Assembly (NCBI RefSeq): GCF_900116105.1 | Contig: NZ_FPAC01000001.1 | Location: forward strand, 112,182-176,181 | Reading direction: 5' to 3' | Source: Paenibacillus sp. 453mf | GTDB taxonomy: Bacteria > Bacillota > Bacilli > Paenibacillales > Paenibacillaceae | Length of the DNA stretch: 64,000 nt | In this document: positions 52,657 to 62,408 of the stretch, piece after piece | Numbering within the stretch: position 1 is the first letter of the stretch | Layout: each line of letters begins with the position of its first letter | The notes under the pieces: model-generated | Databases searched by the model: none | What the model was told of the DNA's origin: nothing | The model's input: the letters and a program-made list of their open reading frames with translations, nothing else | Position numbers and translations under genes: made by a program

Positions 52657-53865
52657 ATGTCTTACACCAAAGAAAAAGGGCTCGTTTTTTCTTTTACACT
52701 GATGGCATTCATCCTCGGTACGACGGAATATGTTATTGTCGGTCTGTTGTCAGACATTGCCCGTGATTTTGGCGTTACGCTGACGGCAGCGGGAATATTA
52801 GTATCCGGATTTGCCATGGCCTACGCTGTCGGCACACCGATTGTATTAAGCATCTTCGGTCGCTTCCCCAAGCGGATGCTGATATTAACGGGGATTACAC
52901 TCATTATATTCTTGAACATACTTAGTGCATTATCCGGTTCATTTGCATTCTTGATGGGGACACGAATCGCGACGGCGATGCTGTGCGGCTTGTCCTTATC
53001 ACTGGCTATATCGGTAGCAAGTGATTATGTGGCCCCTGAGCGCCGTGGCCGTGCAATCTCTTACATTTTAGGCGGCTTTACGATTGCTAATGTTTTTGGT
53101 GTTCCGATCGGCACCTTTGTAGGACAGTTTTTTGATTGGCCTGCTGCATTTATTCTCGTCAGCATTCTGGGAGTTGCAGCGCTGTTGTTAAACGCGGTAT
53201 ATATTCCAAGAGGTATTCCCGTTGTGAAGGTATCCGCCAAAGAGCAGTTTGTTCTGCTCGGGAATCCCCGGATTATCCTTGCTTTTCTGATTCCTGCCTG
53301 CGGGACGGCTGCCATATTTGTAGTGTATACGTATATCGAACCGATTATGGGCGAAGTCATGGGGCTTCCGAAGGCATGGTTTAGCGTTATTCTGTTCGTA
53401 TATGGCCTGGTTACCATCGTAAGTAATTATATTGGAGGCAGAGTCGCGACTGGGGATTACATTGGTAAGCTGAGATTCGTCTTCATGGTTCAGGCTGCAC
53501 TGTTTGTTCTGTTCGGATTGCTTGCCTCCGTGCCTGTTGCCGGCCTAGTGAGCCTGATTATGATCGCACTGGTCTCTTATGTGCTCAATGCATCTACTCA
53601 GCTGTATCTTATTGATCTTGCTCGCAGATATGTGCCGCGCGCAAAAGATTTTGCGACTTCTCTGATGCCAGTTGCTAATAATACAGGTATTGCAGTGGGG
53701 TCTTTTATCGGAGGGCTGGTCGTACAGAGCAGAGGACTTACGGCTCTTCCGTGGCTGGCTCTTGCATTTACAGTTGTTGCGTTTGTTATTACGGCACTAT
53801 CCTATCAGCTGGACCGGAAGCGCAAGATAGAAGTGCAGGATGAGCTCGCGCCGATCCGTACCTGA
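52657..53865 (+). CDS. MFS exporter, DHA1 family (AraJ/PbuE-like)
   Basis: A 402-residue protein with twelve membrane helices. The opening ALGTTEYVIVGLLSDI-like segment (FILGTTEYVIVGLL), the loop RIATAMLCGLSLSL and VAPERRGRAISYILGGFTIANVFGVP are hallmarks of the DHA1 drug/nucleoside/arabinose exporters. AGAGGGAGAG precedes the ATG. It is divergent from an AraC gene that may control it. The substrate is unknown. Confidence 0.88.
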   Translation: MSYTKEKGLVFSFTLMAFILGTTEYVIVGLLSDIARDFGVTLTAAGILVSGFAMAYAVGTPIVLSIFGRFPKRMLILTGITLIIFLNILSALSGSFAFLMGTRIATAMLCGLSLSLAISVASDYVAPERRGRAISYILGGFTIANVFGVPIGTFVGQFFDWPAAFILVSILGVAALLLNAVYIPRGIPVVKVSAKEQFVLLGNPRIILAFLIPACGTAAIFVVYTYIEPIMGEVMGLPKAWFSVILFVYGLVTIVSNYIGGRVATGDYIGKLRFVFMVQAALFVLFGLLASVPVAGLVSLIMIALVSYVLNASTQLYLIDLARRYVPRAKDFATSLMPVANNTGIAVGSFIGGLVVQSRGLTALPWLALAFTVVAFVITALSYQLDRKRKIEVQDELAPIRT

Positions 53866-53875
53866 CTTCTTAATA

Positions 53876-53928
53876 AAAAGCAGAGCAGCATACTCTTGAG
53901 TTTAAGTATGCAGGCTCTGCTTTTTTTA
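53876..53928. terminator. Terminator of the MFS gene
   Basis: AAAGCAGAGC then AGCATACT pair with AGTATGC then GCTCTGCTTT, with one bulge, followed by seven T residues. Confidence 0.88.
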
Positions 53929-53980
53929 TATCAATAGAAGTTTATGTGCTGCATATCGATGTAGCCGGGTTACAGAGGAA

Positions 53981-55108
53981 TTAGTTGGTTACTGCGGTTC
54001 TTAATGCTTCTTCCGCAGAGACGAAGGGATACCCGAGATCTCTCGCTACGGCTTCATAGGTTACCTGACCTTTGTATACATTCAGACCTGTTAGAATGGC
54101 CTTATCCAGCTTAATGGCTTGAAGTGCACCAAGATCAGCCAGCTTCAAGGCGTAAGGCAAGGTTGCATTCGTGAGAGCCAGTGTAGAAGTACGCGGCACT
54201 GCGCCAGGCATGTTGGCTACAGCATAATGGACTACGCCGTGCTTCACGTAAGTTGGGTTGTCATGGGTCGTGATATGATCAATCGTCTCCACAATTCCAC
54301 CCTGGTCAATGGCAACATCGACGATAACCGAGCCAGGGCTCATATTCTTGACCATGTCTTCCGTTACGAGACGAGGAGCCTTGGCACCCGGAATCAACAC
54401 GGCGCAGATCAACAGATCAGAAGCTGCGACCGCTTCAGCGATATTTGCAGGTGTGGACACAAGGGTATGGATGCTGCTGCCGAAGATGTCGTCCAGCTCG
54501 CGGAGGCGATTTACGCTAAGGTCGATGAGCGTCACATCTGCACCGAGACCTACCGCTATTTTGGCTGCATTCGTACCTACAATTCCACCGCCGATGATCG
54601 TAACCTTTCCACGGCTTACACCCGGAACTCCGGATAGCAGAATCCCTTTACCACCTTTGTTCTTCTCCAGCAGCTGAGCACCGATCTGGGCAGCCATTCG
54701 GCCAGCGACTTCGCTCATAGGTGTCAGTAAAGGCAGAGCTCCGTTTACCGTGATCGTCTCATAAGCGATAGCAATGACTCCGCTGTCCACGAGAGCTTTG
54801 GTAAGCTCAGGCTCGGCCGCGAGGTGAAGATACGTAAACAGGATGAGGCCTTTTCTGAAATATCCGTATTCACTGGATAGTGGCTCTTTGACCTTCATCA
54901 CCATATCCGTTTTATTCCATACAGAGGCAACGTCCGTCAGCTCAGCTCCTGCTGCAGCATATTCAGCATCCGTGAAGTTGCTGCCATTACCGGCTCCGGA
55001 TTCCACGTAAACCTGATGCCCCTTGCGAACGAATTCTGCTGCTCCTGCGGGTGTTAGAGCTACCCGGTTTTCATTGTTTTTGATTTCTTTTGGTACACCA
55101 ATGATCAT
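53981..55108 (-). CDS. ald: Alanine dehydrogenase
   Basis: The start at 55108 ([22 protein letters not shown]) follows GAGGTG at the right distance. The 375-residue NAD enzyme has the catalytic Lys in the KVKEPL segment, His in [10 protein letters not shown], the [21 protein letters not shown] motif and the Rossmann motif [23 protein letters not shown]. It interconverts L-alanine and pyruvate with ammonia, important for alanine use and sporulation. It is divergent from a PucR-type regulator, as ald and adeR are in B. subtilis. Confidence 0.97.
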   Translation of the reverse strand: MIIGVPKEIKNNENRVALTPAGAAEFVRKGHQVYVESGAGNGSNFTDAEYAAAGAELTDVASVWNKTDMVMKVKEPLSSEYGYFRKGLILFTYLHLAAEPELTKALVDSGVIAIAYETITVNGALPLLTPMSEVAGRMAAQIGAQLLEKNKGGKGILLSGVPGVSRGKVTIIGGGIVGTNAAKIAVGLGADVTLIDLSVNRLRELDDIFGSSIHTLVSTPANIAEAVAASDLLICAVLIPGAKAPRLVTEDMVKNMSPGSVIVDVAIDQGGIVETIDHITTHDNPTYVKHGVVHYAVANMPGAVPRTSTLALTNATLPYALKLADLGALQAIKLDKAILTGLNVYKGQVTYEAVARDLGYPFVSAEEALRTAVTN

Positions 55109-55351
55109 GCGAATCACCTCGTAATTAGAGTAAATTTGATGTTTTAAACTCTACAATGCTGATAGATTCAAAGTTTTATATATAATTTAATGTCAGCTAT
55201 ACTACAATTCTATGTTGGATAATAGCAAAATGCATCTTACTTTTTGTCTACAAATCAACCCTTTTGCATAACTTTATGTCATAATAGTCGAGTGTCATGG
55301 TTTTCATTCCTGTTATTAATGTAACTAAAATTGACATGGTGGTGATTTTTT

Positions 55352-57007
55352 CTGAAAAATCCTCAATCTCTTACAATAAAAGAGGTCATGAACAGACCCA
55401 TCTTCAAAAGAGCGCATATTGCTGCAGGCGAGAAGGGGCTCCATCGTCAGGTGGGCTGGGTTCATGTTCTGGAAATAACCAAGATTTCACCTTACTTGAG
55501 CAGAGGAGATCTCATCCTCTCCACTGGCCTATGGCTCAAATTTGAGCAGGAGCGGAAGGAGTATCTTCTTCAGCTCATCCAGAGCGAGGCGGCAGGACTG
55601 TGTGTCGAATTCGGAACAAGTATTGATCATATTCCTGCGGATATTCTTAAATTGGCCGATGAGCATGGATTTCCCATTATCGTATTTGACAGACCCGTCC
55701 GGTTCGTGGAGATTACACAGGATATTCACTCTTATATTATTAACCGTCAGCATCAGCTCCTAAAGGATTTGGAGAATTATTCTCGCAAAATTCAGCAGCT
55801 GACGCTCCAAAGCACGGATGTGTCCAGCATTCTCCGTCTGCTCCATGAATATTCATCCCAGCAGGTTGCGTATATCTCTTCACTTGAGCATAACCAGTTT
55901 TACCCCAGTATTGAACCGGAAGCAGCAGCTTCAATATCAGAGCTGTACTCTCGTGAAGTAGAGCATAGGAACCTGGGGAGTCAGGAATCCAACATTCAAG
56001 CTGAATTAGATGAAGGCACAACGGTATTGTTCCAGCCTGTCGTCATTTTTGGGCAGGTGTTCTCGGGCGTTGGCATCGTAACCAGAGAACAGCCGACGGA
56101 AGCGATATCCCTTCTCCTGGATTACACAGTAAAAGCAGTAGCTACGCTGCTTCTGCGGACACAGTTTCTTGAAGACAAAATGCTCCGCAATCAGAACGGC
56201 ATCCTGCAGGATCTGCTCAGCAACCGGATTCATAATGAAGAACAGGCGCAGACGAGCATGGGGCTGCGGCTGCTGGTGAAAGGTCAATACCTATTTATAG
56301 GCGGTGTGATGGAAATTGAGCATCGTTCTAAGAACGTAGCGGAGGAGCGAAAGGAAGCGGGTCATCAGGATATTATGGTATTGCTGCGTTCGCTGCTGAA
56401 GAAAAATAATGTGCCTCATCTGGTGATGATGAAATTGAACCAAATTCATGTGCTCTGTGCAAAAGAGTCCATCACGAAGGATACAGAGCGCAATCTAATG
56501 CTTACACTCCAGACGATTACAGAGGATACCAGCCGTTTTGCTACCCAGCAGCTTGAAGGTGTGATAATTCATGCCGGTTTTGGCAAAAGCAGAAGCAAGA
56601 TGATTGAATCCTCACGCTGCTTTGAGGAGGCCTATCAGGTGATTGAGGTCAGCCGGAGTGTGCCTCAGATGAACCATTGTTTATTTTATGACAAGCTTGG
56701 GGTCTATCAATTGTTAAAGGCTGCTCCGAACGAGTTCCTGAAGTCCTTTGTACAGGACCACTTAGGAACATTGATTCAGTATGATGAGAAGCATGAGCTT
56801 CAGCTTCTGTCAACGCTCAAGGCATATATGAACGCCTTCGGGTCCAAGCTGGAGACCGCCAAATCTCTATATATTCATAGACAAACCTTGTACAACAGGC
56901 TGGATAAGCTGGAGGAGATTCTGGGAGAGGACTGGCTGCTGCCGCACCGTCGAACATCAATCGAAATGGCATTGCTCGCCCATGATATGCTTCAGCACAG
57001 CCGATAG
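55352..57007 (+). CDS. adeR: PucR-family regulator, probable AdeR
   Basis: The conserved PucR N-terminus (SLTIKEVMNRPIFKRAHI) begins before the first in-frame ATG at 55388. The only frame-compatible upstream start is CTG at 55352, after GGTGGTGA; an in-frame TGA lies just above it. From there the protein has 551 residues: PucR sensor (1-130), a GGDEF-like middle and a C-terminal helix-turn-helix (SLYIHRQTLYNRLDKLEEI). AdeR activates ald in B. subtilis in response to alanine, and the same divergent layout is found here. If translation starts at ATG 55388, the family N-terminus is clipped by 12 residues. Confidence 0.85.
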   Translation: MKNPQSLTIKEVMNRPIFKRAHIAAGEKGLHRQVGWVHVLEITKISPYLSRGDLILSTGLWLKFEQERKEYLLQLIQSEAAGLCVEFGTSIDHIPADILKLADEHGFPIIVFDRPVRFVEITQDIHSYIINRQHQLLKDLENYSRKIQQLTLQSTDVSSILRLLHEYSSQQVAYISSLEHNQFYPSIEPEAAASISELYSREVEHRNLGSQESNIQAELDEGTTVLFQPVVIFGQVFSGVGIVTREQPTEAISLLLDYTVKAVATLLLRTQFLEDKMLRNQNGILQDLLSNRIHNEEQAQTSMGLRLLVKGQYLFIGGVMEIEHRSKNVAEERKEAGHQDIMVLLRSLLKKNNVPHLVMMKLNQIHVLCAKESITKDTERNLMLTLQTITEDTSRFATQQLEGVIIHAGFGKSRSKMIESSRCFEEAYQVIEVSRSVPQMNHCLFYDKLGVYQLLKAAPNEFLKSFVQDHLGTLIQYDEKHELQLLSTLKAYMNAFGSKLETAKSLYIHRQTLYNRLDKLEEILGEDWLLPHRRTSIEMALLAHDMLQHSR

Positions 57008-57123
57008 GGAAGTGAAAGGTCCTTAAAAAGAGGCTGTTTGATGCTCGAGCCAAGCTGAAGTCACGGCTTCCGGTAGTTGATTTCACGCACGTCAATCACA
57101 ACTTATATGATGGAGGAACCCAA

Positions 57124-58131
57124 ATGCTGCATATTGTGAACGGTGACATCGTTGCAGATAAATTGAAACGAGCAGGAATACAAGGTGAAATCCTGGTGTG
57201 GCGCGAAATCTATTCCTGCGGGCCCTTATTTGAGGATATGGAGAATGAAGTGAATTCCTCTCTGCGGGCAGAGGCCCTGGAACGCCTCCTTGGTATTCCG
57301 GCAGGAGAGTACATGGCACAGTGTCACCGTCAGGAACTAGTGCTGAAGAGGCTCTCTGCATTTGATGAGGTCGTGCTGTGGTTCGAGCATGATTTGTTTG
57401 ACCAGACGATGCTTGCCTATCTGCTCCACTGGTTTGCTCAGAAGGATACAGGCCGTGTTGTTAAGCTGAATTTGCTCAGCATTGGATCTTATCCTGGAAT
57501 TGAACGGTTTCGGGGACTGGGACAATTATCTCCACCCGAGCTCCAAGCATTATCCGGGACATGGCATCTGCTAAGCCGTGATGAGCTTGAGCTGGGAAGT
57601 GCGTGGTGGCGGGCCTATATATCGTCTAATCCGGGTGAGCTTGCGCAGATGCTGGAGAAGACCGAAGCGGAGGCAGTGATTCTTCCATTTGCCAAAAAAG
57701 CCTTTACTGCTCATCTATCAAGACTCCCTTCGCTTCAAGATGGTCTTGGCTGTGTCGAGCAGGAAGTGCTTGCTGCCTTGAAGAGAGGCCTGAGAGGACC
57801 GCATTCCCTGTTCAGGGAAGTCGGAGACAAGCTGCATCTACTTGGTATGGGTGATCTCGAATTTTGGTCGATTCTCAAACGAATGGCCGCTGGTTCGGCT
57901 CCTGTGCTGCATCTGGCAGGAAGTGATCGCTTTCCGGATTATCAGTTCACCCCCGAAGCATTTAAAGAGGCGGTATTAACACTGACAGAGCAAGGCGAGA
58001 AGGTGCTTAACGGAGCCGTTCATTATATGCCAGACTTAACAGAAGAGCTATGGTATGGAGGGATTCCTCTTCACGGTCCGGTCAAATGGGGCTGGGATAG
58101 AGAAAACGAGTCAATTGTGAAGCTGGAATAA
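57124..58131 (+). CDS. DUF1835-domain protein
   Basis: The 335-residue protein opens MLHIVNGDIVADKLKRAGIQGEILVWREIYSCGPL, the typical start of the DUF1835 family. FDEVVLWFEHDLFDQTMLAYLL follows, and the C-terminal half matches the partner DUF3658-like helical region. The biochemical role is unknown. GGAGGAA precedes the ATG. It forms a unit by itself. Confidence 0.85.
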   Translation: MLHIVNGDIVADKLKRAGIQGEILVWREIYSCGPLFEDMENEVNSSLRAEALERLLGIPAGEYMAQCHRQELVLKRLSAFDEVVLWFEHDLFDQTMLAYLLHWFAQKDTGRVVKLNLLSIGSYPGIERFRGLGQLSPPELQALSGTWHLLSRDELELGSAWWRAYISSNPGELAQMLEKTEAEAVILPFAKKAFTAHLSRLPSLQDGLGCVEQEVLAALKRGLRGPHSLFREVGDKLHLLGMGDLEFWSILKRMAAGSAPVLHLAGSDRFPDYQFTPEAFKEAVLTLTEQGEKVLNGAVHYMPDLTEELWYGGIPLHGPVKWGWDRENESIVKLE

Positions 58132-58248
58132 GAAGTCGCTGTTCGAGAATCCGAACGAGCCCCGCTGTTCTGATTCCGAGCTAATTTCCCGTTCTGAATG
58201 CAGCATCACTTATGATCTCGCTTTGTTAAAATTACTCCCTGAAATAGC

Positions 58249-58287
58249 AAGACCCGATTCACAAGCTAGCTGTGAATCGGGTCTTTC
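58249..58287. terminator. Bidirectional terminator
   Basis: A perfect 15-bp stem (AAGACCCGATTCACA with TGTGAATCGGGTCTT, 7-nt loop) between the convergent DUF1835 and aminopeptidase genes. Its T tract is short. Confidence 0.75.
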
Positions 58288-58363
58288 TCATCTATATATA
58301 CTCTATCTTTTCATACTGCGTTTTGTTTATAGCTCCCTGAAGAGCAGCATCATAGCATTTTAT

Positions 58364-59593
58364 TTAGAATGCCCAGTTCCCCTGCTTGAAGACGGCCTCT
58401 TCCTTGCCATCCTTCGTAATTCCAATGATGTCGAGCTTACCGGAACCGATCATGAAATCGGTATGCGCCACACTTGTGTTCAGCCCACGTTCACGCAGCT
58501 CTTCTGGAGAGAGCTCTGTGCCGCCTTCAACACAAGCAGAGTAAGCACTGCCGATGGCTAGGTGACAGCTGGCATTCTCATCGAACAGGGTCTTATAGAA
58601 CAGGATGTTGGAATCGGAAATTGGTGAATGATGTGGAACGAGTGCCACTTCTCCTAGATAGTGGGAGCCGTCGTCCATTCCGACAAGACCTTTCAAGGTT
58701 TCTTCGCCTTTCTCTGCTGTAACCTTGGTTACGCGTCCGTTCTCAAACGTGAACGTGAAATTATCAATGATATTACCACTGTAGCTGAGCGGCTTCGTGC
58801 TGGATACGGTTCCATTCACTCCTGTACGGAACGGAGCAGAGTATACCTCTTCTGTCGGCAGGTTCGGTACGAACCAAACGCCTTTTTCATTCTCCTTGTT
58901 GCCGCCAAGCCATACGTGGTTCTCAGGCAGATCGAGCTTAAGATCCGTTCCCGGACCAATAAAATGAAGCTGCTTGTACTGCTTGCTGTTCAGATAGCTG
59001 GATTTCTCCTTCAGGGTAGCCACATGCTTCTCCCAAGCGGCAATTGGATCAGGCTGATCTGCACGAACCATTTGGAAGATGGCGTCCCAGAGCTTCGCCA
59101 CTGCTTCTTCCTCAGGCACATCAGGGAACACCTTGGTTGCCCATCCTGCAGATGGAGCCGAGCCAAGTGTCCAGCTTACCTTGAAGGATTGAGTCAGCTG
59201 GCGGAATCTGGTAAGGGCATTGCTCGCTGTTTTGTTGGCATTGATGATCTTTTGCGGAGAAACACCGGCCAGCAGATCTGGATCATCCGATTTGATCGTA
59301 ATGAAGGCAGCCCCATTCTCAGCCTGCTCGATCCGTTCTGCTGCGGCATGCGTAGGAACATCCAGAAAAGACTCCTCTGATCCCATGTCGTATTGAATAC
59401 GGGATACGGCATCATCTGACCAGTTTACTTTGACCTTGTACGCACCGGCTTCATAAGATTTTTTGACAATTGCACGAGCAAGCTCAGGAAAATCAATCGA
59501 AATATTGAGCACGACCGTTTGTCCTTGTTGAACATTGACACCGACCTTAACGAGGAGCTCGGCATAATTGTTGAGTTTAGTTTGAAAATCCAT
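58364..59593 (-). CDS. M29-family aminopeptidase (AmpS/PepS type)
   Basis: A 409-residue metallo-aminopeptidase. The N-terminal domain has QGQTVVLNISIDFPELARAIVKKSYEAGA. The metal site is in the C-terminal half: NLPTEEVYSAP (Glu), GMDDGSHYLGEVALVPHHSPIS (Glu, His), GSAYSACVEGG and NTSVAHTDFMIG (His, Asp). It trims N-terminal residues from peptides in the cytoplasm. GGGAGGATA lies upstream. It is monocistronic. Confidence 0.93.
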   Translation of the reverse strand: MDFQTKLNNYAELLVKVGVNVQQGQTVVLNISIDFPELARAIVKKSYEAGAYKVKVNWSDDAVSRIQYDMGSEESFLDVPTHAAAERIEQAENGAAFITIKSDDPDLLAGVSPQKIINANKTASNALTRFRQLTQSFKVSWTLGSAPSAGWATKVFPDVPEEEAVAKLWDAIFQMVRADQPDPIAAWEKHVATLKEKSSYLNSKQYKQLHFIGPGTDLKLDLPENHVWLGGNKENEKGVWFVPNLPTEEVYSAPFRTGVNGTVSSTKPLSYSGNIIDNFTFTFENGRVTKVTAEKGEETLKGLVGMDDGSHYLGEVALVPHHSPISDSNILFYKTLFDENASCHLAIGSAYSACVEGGTELSPEELRERGLNTSVAHTDFMIGSGKLDIIGITKDGKEEAVFKQGNWAF

Positions 59594-59754
59594 TTTGAAA
59601 TATCCTCCCTATTTCCTGCCTGGTAAATATTGATCTCTTCTAGTGTACTGCTAATTGTCTCGAAATCAAAATGAAAGTAATGATATGATGAAGAAAGAAT
59701 ACGTAGGAAGTTAGTTCAAGTAGTTGATTTATGATCAGGGGGCTGTTGCTGCAT

Positions 59755-60543
59755 ATGAGTAACCATTTAGCACATAAACTTCAAATTGATCTGAACTGTG
59801 ACCTGGGGGAGGGATATGGGGCGTATCCTTCGACCTCCGATGCACAGATGATGAAATACATATCGAGTGCGAACATTGCCTGTGGCTATCATGCGGGGGA
59901 CCCAGGGAAGATGAGAGAAGCTGTACAGCTGGCACTCGCACATGGGGTTGCGATTGGAGCACATCCAAGCTTGCCGGATCTCATCGGTTTCGGCAGAAGG
60001 GAAATGGCCGTCACTCCTCAGGAAGTATTCGATATGACCTTGTACCAGATTGGAGCACTCATTGCGATTGCTAAGGCAGAGGGAGCAGAGCTGTCTCATG
60101 TGAAGCCTCATGGAGCACTATACAATATGGCTGCTGAGCGGGAACCGATCGCAAGAGCGATTGCCGAAGCTGTATATCGTGTGGATTCGAGGCTGATTCT
60201 GTTCGGTCTGGCGGGAAGTCATTCCATTCATACTGCAGAAGAGGTCGGTATTAGAACGGCCAGTGAGGTATTTGCAGACCGTACCTATGAAGCGGGGGGA
60301 ACATTGACCCCGAGACATATTAAGGGAGCAGTAATTCATGATTCTTCCGCTTGTGTGCGGCAGGCACTGAGGATGATTCAATCCGGAGAAGTCATTTCAC
60401 GGGAAGGAACACCGATTAAGATCAAGGCTGATACGTTATGCATCCATGGCGACACGCCAGAGGCTATCGAGCATGCTCTGCAATTAAGAGAAGCTTTCAA
60501 GCAGCAGGGGATCGAGGTGCGAAGAGCGGGTGAGCGGGTATGA
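59755..60543 (+). CDS. pxpA: 5-oxoprolinase subunit A (LamB/YcsF family)
   Basis: The protein matches the family from IDLNCDLGEGYG, shortly after the ATG at 59755; a TTG at 59746 or ATG at 59731 are other possible starts, with AGGGGG between. Key segments are SSANIACGYHAGDPGKM, GVAIGAHPSLPDLIGFGRREM and VKPHGALYN. About 262 residues. With PxpB and PxpC it hydrolyses 5-oxoproline to glutamate with ATP. Its end overlaps pxpB by 4 bp. Confidence 0.95.
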   Translation: MSNHLAHKLQIDLNCDLGEGYGAYPSTSDAQMMKYISSANIACGYHAGDPGKMREAVQLALAHGVAIGAHPSLPDLIGFGRREMAVTPQEVFDMTLYQIGALIAIAKAEGAELSHVKPHGALYNMAAEREPIARAIAEAVYRVDSRLILFGLAGSHSIHTAEEVGIRTASEVFADRTYEAGGTLTPRHIKGAVIHDSSACVRQALRMIQSGEVISREGTPIKIKADTLCIHGDTPEAIEHALQLREAFKQQGIEVRRAGERV

Positions 60544-61373
60544 ATGAGGACCATAAAGAGAATCAGGATCAGGGTCATATGGAAGTAAAAATACCAAAAT
60601 TAATCTCTATGGGTGACTCTGCCGTTCTGATTGAATTTGATCAGCGAATCGATCCTGAGATTCACGTGCAAGTGCGTTCGTGCTTGATCCAGCTGGAGGC
60701 GCAGGCTTTTCCTGGGATGCTCGAATGTGTACCTGCATACGCGAGCATTACAGTTCATTACGACCCCATTGTAGTGATGCGTGACGTAAGCGGGGCATTT
60801 GAAATGTGTTCCGGATGTGACGAAGGGCTGGACAGAAGTGCGCAGTATGTTTCCCCATCACAGCGAGTTAGAAGTTACATCACGGCGCTGCTCGGCAAGT
60901 CTTCTCAATTTCAGCGCGAAGAGCCAAGATCTATCACGATTCCCGTATGGTACGGAGGAGAAGCGGGACCCGATTTGGAGGAAGTGACCCGTCATACAGG
61001 CCTATCTGCTGAAGATGTGATTCGAGAGCATACCACTCCGGAGTACACCGTGTATATGATAGGATTCTCTCCGGGATTCCCTTATCTTGGCGGGATGAAT
61101 CAACGGATCGCCACACCAAGAAGAGCCGCGCCTCGCACGCAGGTTCCGGCAGGAAGTGTCGGGATTGCAGGAGGACAGACAGGGGTGTACCCACAGACTA
61201 CACCTGGGGGATGGCAGATCATTGGCAGAACACCGCTGCAGTTGTTTAATCCGCTGGTGAAAGAGCCTTCCTTGCTTCAAGCCGGGGATCGGGTGCGATT
61301 TCAGCCCATCTCGGAGAAGGAGTACAGATCTGCAAACACTCAGAAGTGTTTCTCTATTTCAGGGAGGCGGTGA
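60540..61373 (+). CDS. pxpB: 5-oxoprolinase subunit B (KipI-like)
   Basis: A 277-residue protein. The first 20 residues are extra and hydrophilic, then ISMGDSAVLIEFDQRIDPEIH begins the KipI domain. The cyclophilin-like C-terminal half has IPVWYGGEAGPDLEEV, YMIGFSPGFPYLGGM and VPAGSVGIAGGQTGVYPQTTPGGWQIIGRTP, all hallmarks. The start overlaps the stop of pxpA (ATGA), showing coupling. Confidence 0.95.
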   Translation: MNEDHKENQDQGHMEVKIPKLISMGDSAVLIEFDQRIDPEIHVQVRSCLIQLEAQAFPGMLECVPAYASITVHYDPIVVMRDVSGAFEMCSGCDEGLDRSAQYVSPSQRVRSYITALLGKSSQFQREEPRSITIPVWYGGEAGPDLEEVTRHTGLSAEDVIREHTTPEYTVYMIGFSPGFPYLGGMNQRIATPRRAAPRTQVPAGSVGIAGGQTGVYPQTTPGGWQIIGRTPLQLFNPLVKEPSLLQAGDRVRFQPISEKEYRSANTQKCFSISGRR

Positions 61374-61376
61374 ACA

Positions 61377-62408
61377 GTGAGTATTCGTGTGATAAAGCCC
61401 GGACTACTGACGACAATACAGGACTTGGGTAGATGGGGGTATCAGAAATACGGGGTTCCTGTCTCGGGTGCGATGGACAAGGATGCGGTCAGAATCGCAA
61501 ATATGCTCGTAGGTAATGAAGAGGCAGACGCAGTGCTTGAGGTGACTTTATCTGGAGCTGAATTTAGGATGGAGCACACAGGCCTAATAGCGGTTTGTGG
61601 TGGGAATCTAAGACCCGTTATAGACGACATGCCGTTGCCAATGTGGAGGCCAGTTATTGTAAACGAAGGAAGCAGGATCAAATTCAGAGGACCTGATTAT
61701 TCCAGCAAAAGGGGATGCAGAGCCTATATTGCATTTGCTGGAGGGATCGATGTTCCCGTTCTGATGGGAAGCCGGAGTACTTATATAAGAAGTGAGCTGG
61801 GAGGTTATTCGGGCAGGATGCTGCAAGCGGGAGACGTTCTGTCTGTTCTTAAACCCGGAGAATGCAGCCGTTTACTCGAACAGAGGATTGCTGAAGAAAG
61901 GCGGGTCAAGCATATTGGGTATGTAACTACAGCCTGGTACGTTGATCCGTCTGGGTTCTATCCCAGAGAGAATGTCATCAGGGTCATGGAGGGAAGTCAT
62001 TTTTCATGGATGACAGCACGTGGTCAACAAAGTTTTGTATACCAGAAATATCGGATCGAGCCAAGCTCAGATCGGATGGGATATCGGCTCCGTGGAACGG
62101 AGGGTCCCTTAGAACTTACAGGTGAGATTGAGCTTCTCTCCGAGGGGGTAACCGAAGGGACCATTCAGCTGCCGCCCAGTGGAGAACCTATTCTTCTGCT
62201 GGCTGACCGACAGACGACAGGAGGATACCCTAGAATAGCCCATGTCGCAAGTGCGGATCTCGCACTCCTTGCACAGCTTCCTCCAGGTGCTCAGCTGTCC
62301 TTTCACCTCATCAGCGTGCAGGAAGCGGAGAGGCTTCTAATAATGAAGGAAACACAGATGAACCAGCTTAGGCATTCTATCAAATTAAAAGCGTTCCTCG
62401 GCAACTAG
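61377..62408 (+). CDS. pxpC: 5-oxoprolinase subunit C (KipA-like)
   Basis: The GTG start at 61377 follows GGAGGCGG. The 343-residue biotin-dependent-carboxylase-like protein has IKPGLLTTIQDLGRWGYQKYGVPVSGAMD, the family opening, plus GCRAYIAFAGGIDVPVLMGSRSTY and ADRQTTGGYPRIAHV. It is the third subunit of the complex. Its 3' end overlaps the convergent AbrB-family gene by 24 bp. No terminator is seen after it. Confidence 0.95.
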   Translation: MSIRVIKPGLLTTIQDLGRWGYQKYGVPVSGAMDKDAVRIANMLVGNEEADAVLEVTLSGAEFRMEHTGLIAVCGGNLRPVIDDMPLPMWRPVIVNEGSRIKFRGPDYSSKRGCRAYIAFAGGIDVPVLMGSRSTYIRSELGGYSGRMLQAGDVLSVLKPGECSRLLEQRIAEERRVKHIGYVTTAWYVDPSGFYPRENVIRVMEGSHFSWMTARGQQSFVYQKYRIEPSSDRMGYRLRGTEGPLELTGEIELLSEGVTEGTIQLPPSGEPILLLADRQTTGGYPRIAHVASADLALLAQLPPGAQLSFHLISVQEAERLLIMKETQMNQLRHSIKLKAFLGN

